Of a stretch of 64,000 bases of DNA, positions 19,710-48,121 are shown piece after piece. The position numbers were made by a program, and so were the translations under genes. The notes beneath the pieces were generated by a model, which saw nothing but the letters and a program-made list of their open reading frames with translations, was not told where the DNA came from and did no database searches. Source of the DNA: Asterias rubens (taxonomy: Eukaryota > Echinodermata > Asteroidea > Forcipulatida > Asteriidae). The DNA lies in the NCBI RefSeq assembly GCF_902459465.1, contig NC_047076.1, positions 806,001-870,000 on the forward strand. Direction: 5' to 3'. Numbering within the stretch: the first letter of the stretch is position 1; each line of letters starts with the position of its first letter.

Positions 19710-22185
19710 ACCTTTCAAGCTTTTACAACAAAGCTGCAAACGTCTCAACTCTATATTATTTATTGATGTTATTTACCAACCAATTATAAAAAGTAAGTCT
19801 TACAATAGGAGTGCACTGTTTGGTTTGGGTGTAAACCGACATATTTACCCAAACCCAATAGTGCGTGAATATTGCAAAGTTCTAATAAAATTTGCAATTA
19901 GTTGCAGCGTTTGTGCTCAATATTAACGTTAGTAACCTAATAAGCGATTTTTGAGAAGTGCACTTAGATTGCTTTGGGTGTTTACAGATAAATTCAACCG
20001 AACTTAATACTGACACAGTATTGTGTCCCCTAGTCTCAAAAAGGCTTTATTTTGATCCAAATTTTGATAAATTATTCAAAGCCAAACCAATAAAGTTTGC
20101 CCTTCTAATTTGTGCTGGTTTTGAGAGCTCATTAAATATCTAAATTGTGACAATTGGTCTGGATTAGCCCAGTGCTTTGTAGCCCTGGGAGAGAAGGGTG
20201 TCTACTGCATGACAAAACCCATGATGGCTTATCATGATTACAATCATAATGAATTGCATCTATAGATCTTTCCATTAAACAAAGCCTCGGCTAGCATGGT
20301 TGAATATTAGACAAACAAGCATTTATTTATTTTTTTTTTTTCTGTGAGCAATTTCATAATTTTCTGTAGAGATTCATGTGCTAAAATATCTGTTATGATT
20401 TTTTCAATTTGTTTCTTACTAATTCAACCTATTTTTGAATATTCATGTAACGTTTCTACAGCTAGCTGTTTTTGATTTGCATTTATGGCTTTCCATAGTT
20501 TTCCAACCTAGGTTTGCAAAAACTTGTGCTGTGACGTGGCAATAGAAAGGTATATCACATTATTATTCACTGATTGTTATCGGTTTTGTTTAACGACTTA
20601 AAGTACCACTTTCATCTATAAATTGGTATATTAATTATGCAGAACGAAGACATTAGGATAAAAAACCTCCACAAGAAAGAGAACCAATTTCAAAAGCTTC
20701 AAAGGCATATATGGATGTGAATACAAAACATCTTATCTTCGCCTCTTTTTACACTTTGTCCCATTTTTATGGCATGTTCATCTAGACACATAGACTTAAC
20801 ATCTTGAAGTAAAACGATATGGAAAAAAATTAAGGTATAAATCACTGTTACCCTCATTTAAGATACAGATGTGTTGTACAAATGATTACAAATACAAACT
20901 TATTGCTTATTATAGAATTTGTGCATTGAAAACTATACTCTCGAGACTATGATGGATAGATTAGAACACATTTTACCTCTCTAAAAGTAACTCCACAGTT
21001 ACACACAAACAAGTTAGTTTTTTTGTATTCACACAGACACTTCCATTTTTACAAAGTTTTTGGTGTCAGTGGGAACTTTGCCCAACTGTGAAACCTTGCC
21101 CAACTGTGAAACCTTGCCCAACTGTGAAACCTTGCCCAACTGTGGAACATTCCCCAATTATGGTGTGTATTTTTGTGATGCATTGTCAAGGATGGTCAGC
21201 GCTGCCAACTTTCCCTGATTCTGCATTAAGTTCTCTCTGAAAATAAACAAATCTATCCAAGTTCTGTTGAACAAATTTGACAATCAATCTCCCTGATTGT
21301 GGAAACCATTTTGAAACTTGATTATGATTATGGTTATAATTATTTCCATATGGAAATTTTTACCTTAATATGTTGAATGTAGTTCTAAAAATCTCAAACA
21401 TGGTTGTAAAAAATCTCCCTGGATGAATGATGTAAATGTTGGCAGCTCTGAAATATTGTTGTTTTTATAGAAGCTTAAAGGCCAAGTTATACTGAACGTC
21501 ATTTTACAAAAGACTTTGTTTCCTGTACAAATAATCATGTTCTGAGGTAAACTTTGATGTCATTGCTCTATTTGGTGAACCCTTAACGATGAAAGGCATT
21601 GGATTTGATTAGTATCGATGGGAACATTCCAAAAACACACTGCCAAGGGAGGTTTTTTTTTCTTTCAAAGGTGGCCGCCAAGCATTTTAAATCAAATTGG
21701 CCACCAATTCTTCAGTTTAAAGTCACCACTTACTTTTTTTTAGTTGCAAGTTCGTAAGGGATTAGTAAATTTAATGAGAAATACACAAACAAATTGTCTT
21801 GTTAAAAAAAAAAAAGTAATATAAAAATAGTTTTAGAAAAAATTAAGCGGCCTCAAAAAAGGATGAGGGAGGGGACGCTCAACTGGTAACTCTGTTAATT
21901 CGTGGAGGTCTAACGTAAGAATGATCAAGATTTGAAAGAAAAAATTAATTTCACGTTTTACCTACCTCACCTCAACATTGAAAATGCCGAAGATTTTGAG
22001 AAATAAAATACTTTATTTTTATTTTGTTTTAAACGAGTTTTAAAAGAGTTTTGTTTGTGTCATTTCACTGGTATCTACGAACTTTAATACCAAACATTAA
22101 CATTGGTCACGCGATATGCTTTGCGACTTTGTATACCTTTTTATTACAGGGTTCTGAATACTATTGCTCAAAATAATTGTTAGCA
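19710..22185. other. Intergenic stretch without a recognisable gene
   Basis: A/T-rich sequence downstream of ICE2. The only structure I can point to is an 18 bp tandem repeat at 21073-21147 ('accttgcccaactgtgaa', four units). Short open frames such as 19958-20143 show no familiar motif. There could be a non-coding transcript, but nothing in the sequence demands one. Confidence 0.5.
21073..21147. repeat. 18-bp tandem repeat, four units
   Basis: 'aactttgcccaactgtga' followed by three 'aaccttgcccaactgtg(a/g)' units and a decayed 'aacattcccc'. Confidence 0.85.
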
Positions 22186-22189
22186 TAAA

Positions 22190-22740
22190 CACTTGCTTGT
22201 TAGCGATCAATGGAGAGTTGTTGGTATAACACGTCGTCTTCGAGAAAGAAGTTATTTCTCACAAAAATAATGGAATTTAATTTCGAGACCTCAGAATTTG
22301 ATTTTGAGGTCTCGAATTCAAGGTGAAACCACACAACTTCGTGTGACAAGGGTGTTTGTATTTCCTTACTATCTTACAACTTCGAAGACCAATTGAGCTG
22401 AAGTTTTCACAGGTTTGTTATTTTGTGAGTATGTTGGATACACTGTGACCCTACTTCTCTCAGTAAACTGTATTGACATTAATTTTAAGAGGTTACTAAA
22501 TGTATGTGAACATTTTGACTCGATTGGTTGTCGCAGTTGCAAGATTAAAAAACGCCATTGATAGCACAAATCTGTGTGCTTTCAGGTGCATAATAAAATA
22601 CTTCAGCTGAAGTCTTTTATTATTAAAAAATCTTTCTAAAAATCTACGTACTTCAGAGGGAGCCGTCTCTAACAACAGCTCTCCATTGCTCGTGACCAAG
22701 TAAGTTTTTATAACTAACAATTATTCTTAGAATTACCAAA
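22190..22740. mobile_element. Decayed 'ggacactattggtaatt' element(s)
   Basis: Contains the internal hallmarks 'gaatttgattttgaggtctcgaattc', 'cacacaacttcgtgtgacaagggtg', 'gacgaagaccaattgagctgaagttttcacaggtttgtta'-like sequence and 'cttcagagggagccgtctctaacaa', but rearranged and without clean ends. Probably two old copies next to each other. Confidence 0.5.
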
Positions 22741-22742
22741 AG

Positions 22743-23160
22743 ACCAAATCTACTTAGCAAGTAGATACACATAAGGTGTTTCCCAAACTTGATGTCTCAA
22801 ATCACCAAAACGAAAGTCTCGACAAGAGAAACAAAACGCTCACTTTATTTGATGCTTGAAGTGTCGGATCATCACATACCTAGAATCAAGCGACAGTTCG
22901 GCTATAGTAGGTGTGCGAGAGATCGATCGACAGAGTGTGGAAGGCTAGCTAACTCTCCATTGAATGAAGAGTTTGCGTGTTAGTGAGCGACAGTTCAAGT
23001 TTTCAGGTTTTGTAGTCCGGTTTTATATCGGTTTTTTTCCTTGGTTTTACGGAGTCATCCCTCGTGGAAGTGGTCTTATGGAGTTCAATCAACCACAAAG
23101 ACTAGTGGTTAACCATCAGCCAGTCGACCCCATCTCTTCCCGAAACGAGTATAATGGAGT
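22743..23160. repeat. Local duplication, left copy (pairs with 25390-25800)
   Basis: Begins 'ccaaatctacttagcaagtagata' and includes 'gtgtcggatcatcacatacctagaatcaagcgacagttcggc', 'gcgagagatcgatcgac' and 'cccatctcttcccgaaacgagtataatggagt', all shared with the right copy. A further shared block follows (23430-23560 with 25800-25950). A LINE/SINE-like 3' tail (23160-23310, 'gcgccttgagcacctcatttggtgg' then ATT repeats) interrupts the left copy only. Confidence 0.8.
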
Positions 23161-23689
23161 ATCTAATAGGTGCATTATGCTTATAATTGTTCTATGTCTA
23201 TATAATTTTCCTTTGCTGTGTGGTTTCCCCTCTTGTGCGCCTTGAGCACCTCATTTGGTGGATTTTGGCGCCTCATAAAATATTCTTTATTATTATTATT
23301 ATGATATCAACATATATCACTAGAGACAATTGGGCCTATAGTGTGGCCGTTGTTTTTTGGGAAATTAGATTTTGAATTCGCTGTAAAGCGATGGAGACCT
23401 ACCCCCCCCCCCCCTTTCTCAAGTCTTATACATTTTTTATTTATAATCTGCCATAATAACCGGCGCGAGGGCAATAAGCCTGTCCCTGTAAGATCAATAA
23501 TTAAAAGGCTTGTGGGTTTATGGCCAAATAAGCTGTAAATGAAAATATGACTCTAACCCAGTTATTGCACCCCGCCCCTTGCTGTATGCGCTGTGAGAGA
23601 TGCGCAAGACACTCAGCCAATACCTCAGTATAGGGGGAGTGACGTCATATGCAAAGGGTTCTATTATAAATGCCTGATTTCAAAAAGCC

Positions 23690-24085
23690 CTTAAAGACAT
23701 TGGACACTATTGGTAATATTGTCAAAGACCAGTCTTCTCATTTGGTGTATCTCAACATATGCATGAAATAACAAACCTGTGAAAATTTGAGCTCATATTG
23801 GTCGTCGAAGTTGCGAGATAATAATGAAAGAAAAAACACCCTTGTCACACGAAGTTGTGTGCGTTTAGATGGTTGATTTCGAGACCTCTAGTTCTAAACT
23901 TGAGGTCTCGAAATCAAATTCGTGGAAAATCACTTCTTTATCGAAAACTACGTCACTTCAGAGGGAGCCGTTTCTCACAATGTTTTATAATATCAACCTC
24001 TCCCCCATTACTCGTTACAATCAAGTGAGGTTTTATGCTGATAATTAGTTTGAGTAATTACCAATAGTGTCCATTGCCTTTAAAA
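23690..24085 (+). mobile_element. 'ggacactattggtaatt' element
   Basis: Complete copy from 'ttaaagacattggacactattggtaatatt' to 'gagtaattaccaatagtgtccattgccttt' with the usual internal palindrome. It lies 120 bp downstream (3') of the lectin-like gene. Confidence 0.85.
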
Positions 24086-24204
24086 GCAAAAATTTGCTAA
24101 GCACATTGAAATCTCGCTGAACTGAAACATACCAGTCAGCGTGTCATAACGTGTACACTCATGCTATTAACTATTTTGGGTTATTACCAAAATGTACCTT
24201 TCCT

Positions 24205-24918
24205 TTAAGTAGCGATGTAGTTTAAGTTATAAGTTGCACATCTCCCAGTCGCGATAACAAACTCATCAACATCAACCTGTGAGATGGTTGCATTGTTGAG
24301 TTGACAAAACTTCCCTGACAGGTTAAATGAAAGACAGTTGGTATCCTTTAAACAGACAAAGTAACATTGAAAAGGGTGCAGAAGTGGGATTTCCTGATAG
24401 GTGTGGTTAAGCAGGCATCTGGGTGTGGTCACGGCATCATCTTGGTCGACACTGGTCAGGCTGCGAAGCGGTGAAGATACTTTTACACAAATGACTCGTC
24501 TCTTCTCAGAAGAGCAGCTGGTTTTAATCATCTTGAGAGAAACCAAACTCATTGTGTAGCAAGCTTCAGGTTCGTCCACAGATGCTCCCGTCGAGCAAAC
24601 GTCTCCGTTAAGTGCGTTGCAGCCAAGCCAGACTTGTCCAGAATTATCTGTACCACCAAGGGATGAAAACTCATCGGTAAATGCTACTTGTAGAAAAACT
24701 TTCTCCCGTTTGGATGTTGGGATGATCACCTTCCCGTTGTCATGATCCCGGCACAGTTCGTAAGCAGGAATAAAGTTGAGTTTCGTATCAATGGTTGCAG
24801 CCTTGTAGCAATAACCACCATAGTACTGCCATCCTTGTTGACAGGAATGGTCATCAGCACTTATTGCAAGTGATGTCGCCACCAGAACGAGGGGAATGGT
24901 TATTAAATGCATCGTCAA
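24205..24918 (-). CDS. Secreted C-type-lectin-like protein with C-terminal PAN/Apple-like module
   Basis: Single-exon frame of 237 aa, ATG 24918, TAA 24207-24205. Residues 1-20 form a clear signal peptide. Residues 26-146 look like a C-type lectin-like domain: C26 and C37 ten residues apart (CQQGWQYYGGYCYK), C56, a VWLGC near 97-100, C120/C135 and a closing RRVICVK (C144). The usual calcium and sugar motifs (EPN/QPD, WND) are not visible, so carbohydrate binding is doubtful. Residues 168-227 hold six cysteines around CYFVCLKDTNCLSFNLSGKFC, the pattern of a PAN/Apple module. Three N-glycosylation sequons occur (171, 199, 209). Likely an extracellular recognition or matrix protein; exact role unknown. 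It sits between two copies of a local duplication, which is typical of expanding lectin clusters. A missing 5' or 3' exon cannot be ruled out. Confidence 0.8.
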   Translation of the reverse strand: MTMHLITIPLVLVATSLAISADDHSCQQGWQYYGGYCYKAATIDTKLNFIPAYELCRDHDNGKVIIPTSKREKVFLQVAFTDEFSSLGGTDNSGQVWLGCNALNGDVCSTGASVDEPEACYTMSLVSLKMIKTSCSSEKRRVICVKVSSPLRSLTSVDQDDAVTTPRCLLNHTYQEIPLLHPFQCYFVCLKDTNCLSFNLSGKFCQLNNATISQVDVDEFVIATGRCATYNLNYIAT

Positions 24919-24984
24919 AACCTTTATGTCGTCAGGTAATTGATTTCCATAGACTGTAAATCAACGAGAGTCTCCTGACGATGA

Positions 24985-25130
24985 CTAGGGGGAGCTATAG
25001 TCAATACACTGCTCTATTGAATTGTAAGGGTCGGGGTTCGAATCCCACCCGAGTAATTGTTTTTCACAGGACTCGGAAAAGTATTGAGTATAAAGTGCTT
25101 ACACACATCGGTGTAAGGGTAAAACCAAAA
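24985..25130 (+). mobile_element. Short tRNA-headed SINE
   Basis: 'gctatagtcaatacactgctctattgaattgtaagggtcggggttcgaatcccacccgagtaa' followed by the constant body 'ttttcacaggactcggaaaagtattgagtataaagtgc'. Same family as 16150-16320. Confidence 0.7.
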
Positions 25131-25389
25131 TGAAAGTTCTTTATCCCCGATGCAAATTTATAGAGCAAGCTAGTCGAAAAACGTTGAGACCAATTCAATT
25201 AATACTCACTTCCATGTACAGTGAAGTTTATAACGCCAAAGTCCTCGATCGTGGAGGATAGCTTCGATCTACCCAAGCTAGTCTCGGCCGATTTTCTATA
25301 CCTTCCAAAGGCAGGACAGTTCTTTTTTGTCTCCCGAATTCCGAAAATCTACTCCGCTGTAAAATTATAGCATGACAAAATTCTCAAAA

Positions 25390-25950
25390 GACCAAGTCTA
25401 CTTAGCAAGTAGATAAACACAAGGTGTTTCCGTAAACTTGATGTATCAAATCACGAAAACGAAAGTCTCGACAAAAAAAACCAAATCACTTTATTTGATG
25501 CTTGAAGTGTCGGATCATCACATACCTAGAATCAAGCGACAGTTCGGCTACAGTAGGTGTGCGAGAGATCGATCGACTGAGTGTGGTAGGCTAGCTAATA
25601 ACTCTCCATTGAATGAAGAGTTTGCGTGACTGTGAGCGACACTTCAAGTTGTCAGGTTTTGTAGTCCGGTTTTATATCGTTTTTTTTTTCCTTTTTGGTT
25701 TTACGGAGGAAGTGTTCTTATGGAGTTCAACCAACCATAAAGATATTAGCTAGTCGACCCCATCTCTTCCCGAAACGAGTATAATGGAGTAGTCTTATAC
25801 ATTTTTTATTTAAAATCTGCCATAATAACCGGCGCGAGGGCAATTATGCCTGTCCCTTTAAGATCAATAATTAAAAGGCTGGTGGTGTGTTTATGGCTAA
25901 AGAAGAAGCTGTAAATTAAAATATGATGAACTCTCATCTCTGTTATTGCA
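25390..25950. repeat. Local duplication, right copy (pairs with 22743-23160 and 23430-23560)
   Basis: Carries the same ordered blocks as the left copy without the inserted LINE/SINE tail. Both copies contain an open frame of 62-63 codons from ATG (22792 and 25441). The two indels within it are each 3 bp. I leave it as repeat and not gene because no motif or homologue is recognisable. Confidence 0.75.
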
Positions 25951-26039
25951 AACGCTTTTTATAGACCAACTCGTCCGATCCAAGGCAACGTGTTTCTTTA
26001 ACTGAAACATACCAGTCAGCGTGTCATAAAGTGTACACT

Positions 26040-26278
26040 CATGCTAGCTGATGGTGTAGTACTTGTATTTGTTTTTGCTTACGAGGAAATTTGCCATTGA
26101 CCAACATTTTTCGGCTATAAAACAGTTTAGGTCGATGCATGCTCAGTGAATCTCTGACGGCACACAGCCCTTTGAAGTTGTCAGATAACCACTCCATCAC
26201 GATCATTGAGCTGGAAATTTTCCATGTTCAGATCGATCTCAGGATGTAACCAAAAAAGTGAAAGGGAACATTCATACT
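26040..26278. repeat. Local duplication (pairs with 27055-27310)
   Basis: Shared blocks include 'catgctagctgatggtgtag', 'ttcggctataaaacagtttaggtcgatgc' and 'gtcagataaccactccatcacgatcattgagctgg'. The preceding 'actgaaacataccagtcagcgtgtcataa' also occurs at 24120 and 27045. A reverse-strand reading gives short frames in both copies that disagree, so no gene is called. Confidence 0.75.
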
Positions 26279-26477
26279 AGACTTGTGGACAAGTCGTTAA
26301 ATCGGCCCCACGCGCTGAGATAGTGGTCTCGCGAGATCACTGCTCTCGCGCGAACTGATGGCTCCCCGATTAATGAGGAGTCGAAATCGGGGAGCCATCA
26401 GTTCGCGCGAGAGCAGTGATCTCGCGAGACCACTATCTCAGCGCGTGGGGCCGATTTAACGACTTGTCCACAAGTCT
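26279..26477. mobile_element. Foldback element: perfect 93-bp inverted repeat with target duplication
   Basis: Arms 26279-26371 and 26385-26477 are exact reverse complements around a 13 nt loop (26372-26384). The element is flanked by an 11 bp direct repeat ACATTCATACT (26268-26278 and 26478-26488), as expected for a transposed foldback/Mutator-like MITE. It is strikingly GC-rich (gccccacgcgctgag, ctctcgcgcgaact) against A/T-rich flanks. Each arm carries the palindrome TCTCGCGAGA (26327-26336, 26420-26429), a known active promoter motif (bound by BANP) in vertebrates. Confidence 0.9.
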
Positions 26478-26488
26478 ACATTCATACT

Positions 26489-26880
26489 AGATGACAGATA
26501 ATGTCAAAATTGCGAGAAAAAAATACTACAGCGCTCCAGTTACTGGGTCTAATCATGGTTCCATGGTCTAATGCGTACTATGTAGGTCTAGGATCTGATG
26601 TCTGTAGGCCTATGCCGTTGCAAAACCTTTGTAAATATTTTTTTCAATAATTACGAAAAGCCTCCGGGAAACTTCTTTCCAGCTGGGTGAACGACTTTTA
26701 AGTTTGGACAAAGGTAACATTCTTATATAAAATGGAGCAATGGCAAGTGTTGAGTAATATCCATTATCATGATGCAATGTTGTTGCATCAGCTCCAATGC
26801 ATCCTGCCCGATGGAACCCGTGAGCCATTTTTACTTTCATTGTGAAAAATGTTCATTTTACCTTTCGCTACTATGACGTA
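26489..26880. repeat. Local duplication (pairs with 27850-28300)
   Basis: Shared 'tactagatgac(a/c)gataatgtcaaaattgcgag', 'ctactatgtaggtctaggatctgatgtctgtagg' and 'catgatgcaatgttgttgcatcagctccaatgcatcc'. Together with the preceding entries this makes a ~1 kb segment present twice in tandem with separate later insertions. Confidence 0.75.
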
Positions 26881-28621
26881 GACCTCGCGTGTACATTGCA
26901 CATACCAGTTTTGTTGGCATCCTATCTGTACAAAGATCGCTTTGTGAAAAATAAACACTCACCATTACCTTCTGTAAACCCTGTAAATTATTTGTAAATC
27001 TGTGAACTTAGTTTGTTCTGTACCGAAAGGGTCCAATGGCTTTAACTGAAACATACCAGTCATCGTCTCATAAAGTGTACACTTATGCTAGCTGATGGTG
27101 TAGCACTCGTATTTGTTTTTGCTTACGAAGGAATTTGCCACTGTCCAACATTTTCGGCTATAAAACAGTTTAGGTCGATGCGTGCTCAGTGAATCTCTGA
27201 CGGCACACAGCCCTTTGAAGTTGCCAGATAACCACTCCATCACGATCATTGAGCTGGAAATTTTCCATGTTCAGATTGATCTCAGCCTGTAACAAAAAAG
27301 GTGAAAGAGAACATTCAACATTTTTTAAGCCACTCAAAATGCCGAACAAGAACCGAACAATAATCAATAAATTGAAAAAATTGTAGCACGGACGACGCGC
27401 GTAGCATGATGATAATCTATTTTTTAGGAGAATTTGATTTTTCAACCCGTCTCAACATTGAACAAATCAAAACACGCGCCTTGACAACATTCATCAAATT
27501 CGATGTCATATTTTGTGAGCTATTAATATACAGAACCTTGGCATGTTGCGCATTTTTATATGGTTGGGGTAGGGGGGGGGGTTGAAAAAAGGAAGGGGTT
27601 CAAATGAGGGACGCCCTCCTGACTAGTATACGCTAGTATACTGGCACTAAACTGACGATGAGGGCCGCGCCCTACACTATCTGTGTTTCATCATGCAGTC
27701 ACTTTGTGGACATTGACTGCACACTGTGTGGATGTGTAAGAGCACATGGTGTTTCAATGACCTCTTTTGTTTTTAGGTTCACATTTCGTATGCGTATGTA
27801 GACCCAGTAACTGGGGCGCTGTATTCCTTTTTTAAAATGTTGACATTAATCGCCTCATACTAGATGACCGATAATGTCAAAATTGCGAGAGAGAAAAAAT
27901 AGTACAGCGCTCCATGCCATTACTGGGTCTAATCATGGATGAATAAATTATCTAATTTATTCCTCCATGGTCTAATCATGGTTTCATGGTCTAATGCGTA
28001 CTATGTAGGTCTAGGATCTGATGTCTGTAGGCCTATGCCGTTGCAAAACCTTTATAAATATTTTTTCAATAATTACGAAAAGTTTGGACAAAGGTAAAAT
28101 TTATATAAAATAGAGCAATGGCAAGTGGTGAGTCATTATATCATGATGCAATGTTGTTGCATCAGCTCCAATGCATCCCTCCCGACGCAACCCGTGAGCC
28201 CTTTTTACTGTCATTGTGAAAAAGGTTCCTTTTACCTTTCGCTACTATGACGTAGCCCTTGCGTGCACATTGCACATACCACTTTTGTTGGCATCCTATA
28301 TCTGTACAAAGATCACTTGGTGAAAAACAAACACTTCCAGTAGTGAAACTTGGCAGTGAACTGTGGGGTTCTTTGTTATAGTATTGCATGACCGGCGGGG
28401 CAAGGACGGTCGTACTTAACCCACTTTCTCTTTAAAGAATAATTGAGGGAAATAGACTTGTAAAGGTCGATGACTAATAATATTAATGCATTTGTTTTTC
28501 ATTCGGTCAGATGATACACATGTCATACACGCGAGCTCTTCGCTTGCTCCGCTGCCCCGCAAATTGTGTGCAGTTTTTATCGGTGGTTGGCCACATTTCA
28601 TATAATTGTGTGTAGCTAGCT

Positions 28622-30647
28622 TTGTTTTCATCATTATCCGTCTTCAATTCCAAGTGGTTGGTCCTGTATTTACTGTGTGTACAGCATCTTCAATCTCTAG
28701 TGTGCTGGGTGCGGATTTGCTTCTACCTAGTGAGTTCTACTGCTGCTGGTCTTGCGGAGGGCACAGTGCGGTTTGCACTTCGTTATCGTAAAACTGATTA
28801 CACAACAATAAAATTACCGATAAAGGTGAGTGAAGCATGGTGAAAGTGTGTCACTGCTGCAGTGCTGGTAGTATAGGACCATGGAGCGGAGCAATTCACT
28901 ATGAAGGTGGTAGATCTTCTAAACGAAGTTTAGGAGTTTACTAGGGACTGTGAATGGTGAAAGTGATGATGAAGCGCATCGCCATTGTTGTCTATTTTCT
29001 GCAGTGTATGAATGAGTAGAGCCTAGTTGAGGCAGTTGCGGTATTTTTGAAACACCAGACTGAAATTCTGGTGAGTTGACTCCAAACGATTGTTTATCAT
29101 AATGCCACAAAGAATTGGGTGACACACAAATTATGATATCTTTTTTTTTTTTTTTTACTTCTCGCAAATCTCACAATCTCATTCTCTGTCCTTGGTCTAA
29201 ACTCTACCTCCTTGCTTGGTCTAAACATGGAGGATTTCTCATTGGTCTAAATGATGAATGATCGCACAACACAATGTGTAAATGCTAGCACAGCAGCTGC
29301 GCACACACTGCTGACTATGCGACGCGACAAAAGAAGTCACAATGGTGATAACAATTTCATTGTGTTGACGATGATATGGGCCCAATATCATAAGCCTTTA
29401 AAGAAGGCGCCTTGGGCACTCTATCAATGGATATGTGTGCATTATAATAGAAGTTTTGCCTATTTTTTTGGTGCTATTGAAGACACTGGACACTACTGGT
29501 AATTGTCGAATACCAGTAGTACAGTATTCAATTGGTTGTCGAACTTGGGAGATGATAATGGAAGAAAAAACACCATTGTCACACGAAGTTGTGTGCTCTC
29601 AGATGCTTGATTTCGGGACCTCAAAATTACTTACTACGTTACTTCAGAGGGAGCCAGTTCTCACAATGATTTACTATCAACCTCTCCCCATTACTCGTTA
29701 CCAAGTAAGTTTCTTTGCTAACAATTATTTTGAGTAATTACCAATAGTGTCCAGTGCCTTTAAAGGCAGTGGACACTATTGGTAATTGTCAAAGACTAGC
29801 CTTCACAGTTGGTGTATCTCAACATATGCATAAAATAACAAACCTGTGAAAATTTGAGCTCAATCGGTAATCAAAGTTGCGAGATAATAATGAAAGAAGA
29901 AAACACCCTTGTCACACGAAGTTGTGTGCGTTTAGATGGTTGATTTCGAGACCTCAAGTTCTAAACTTGAGGTCTCGAAATCAAATTCGTGGAAAATTAC
30001 TTCTTTCTCCAAAACTATGGCACTTAAGAGGGAGCTGTTTCTCACAATGTTTTATACCACCAACCTCTCCCCATTACTTGTCACCAGAAAGGTTTTATGT
30101 TAATAATTATTTTGAGTTATTACCAATAGTGTCCAGTGCCTTTAAGGAGTGTGAGCAAAAATATTACTAAGCAAAGAAAAGTATTGCTTCCCAGAAACAG
30201 GTTACCAGCCAAAATTATATTTAGCTAACATTGTTGTGACTGACTGGTTCCCCACTAAACATCTTTATGAAATTGGGCCATGATCGTTTTCCCAAGCATA
30301 TTAGGTAGGTAAACATTTTTTGTCTTGCTCTTATTAAATTTATTTCCCCAAGTACAGGTCGTTTTTTTTTTTTTGATAATTGTTTTCCAATGAATAAGGG
30401 AAGAGGTGGACTAGAAAATGTTAGTGCTGGCTTTGTAGAACCAGAACCTCAAAAAATTGTATAAAATTGGGTTTATTAAATTGTAATTAAATCAGTGAAT
30501 GAAGGAATATACCCTTTGTATAATGCCCCCTTTTCCTTCCCACAGTGCCTTTCGGCCATTCAAGAAAAATCAACCAGGCGGATTGGCGATGAGGTATATG
30601 GTGCCAAGATAAAGTGGAAATATGACAATTTTAGTATCATGTGGTAA
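28622..30647 (+). CDS. Unrecognised small gene, two 3' exons (5' end not found)
   Basis: An open frame ends at a strong donor (ATAAAG|GTGAGT, exon end 28825) and reads ...TVRFALRYRKTDYTTIKLPIK. The acceptor TTCCTTCCCACAG opens 30546-30647 in the same phase (CLSAIQEKSTRRIGDEVYG...KYDNFSIMW, stop TAA 30645-30647), followed by AATAAA at 30713-30718. Matching phases, good splice sites and a poly(A) signal 66 bp after the stop argue for a real last exon. The frame is open from 28622 but has no ATG, so the first exon must start at an acceptor in 28680-28735, with the start codon further upstream. I do not recognise the protein. Alternative: 28.6-28.83 kb is the untranslated first exon of the ABCB gene that follows. 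The intron holds two tandem 'ggacactattggtaatt' elements. Confidence 0.4.
29475..30147 (+). mobile_element. Two 'ggacactattggtaatt' elements head to tail
   Basis: The first copy (29475-29762) is internally deleted; the second (29762-30147) is complete. They meet at 'gtgtccagtgcctttaaaggcagtggacact', i.e. the end of one abuts the start of the other. Open frames inside (e.g. from 29877) recur at 59388 and are repeat-derived. Confidence 0.8.
30155..30285. repeat. Partial 'gggcccaattt' element
   Basis: 'actaagcaaagaaaagtattgcttccc ... ggttaccagcc ... tttatgaaattgggccatg', directly after the previous elements. Confidence 0.5.
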
Positions 30648-30927
30648 AAAAAGAAAGATGCGGCTCTGCAAGCCTTACTGTCCTTTTATTTTGTTGAGTT
30701 TGTGCATGTATCAATAAAGTAAAGTTATTAGTTATTGAAATTAATTATTTATCTATTCATTATTCAAAAGGGTCTGAACACATGAGACTGAGAAAGTGAA
30801 TGTGATCAGTTTCTGTTTTCTTTAATATTTTCCTTTCTATCATTTTAGATGATATAAAAGATATGAATCAATTATAGCAAGGTAATCTTTTTTATTTCCC
30901 GCAGTATCGTGAAAAGAAACCCATAAA

Positions 30928-48121
<17,194 letters not shown>

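Noticed and set aside
26610..26840. 76-codon minus-strand frame in the duplicated block
   Set aside because: The paralogous copy near 28.1-28.4 kb does not keep the frame, there is no domain signal, and splice sites are not convincing.
27170..27445. Minus-strand frame containing MENFQLNDRDGVVI
   Set aside because: The paralogous copy at 26.1-26.25 kb has a stop in the same reading (GTTATCTGA), so coding conservation is not supported.
29877..30170. 97-codon open frame (starts MRDNNERRKHPCHTKLCAF)
   Set aside because: It lies inside a 'ggacac' element. The same frame recurs at 59388 with changes that do not respect codons, and the conserved feature is the DNA palindrome.
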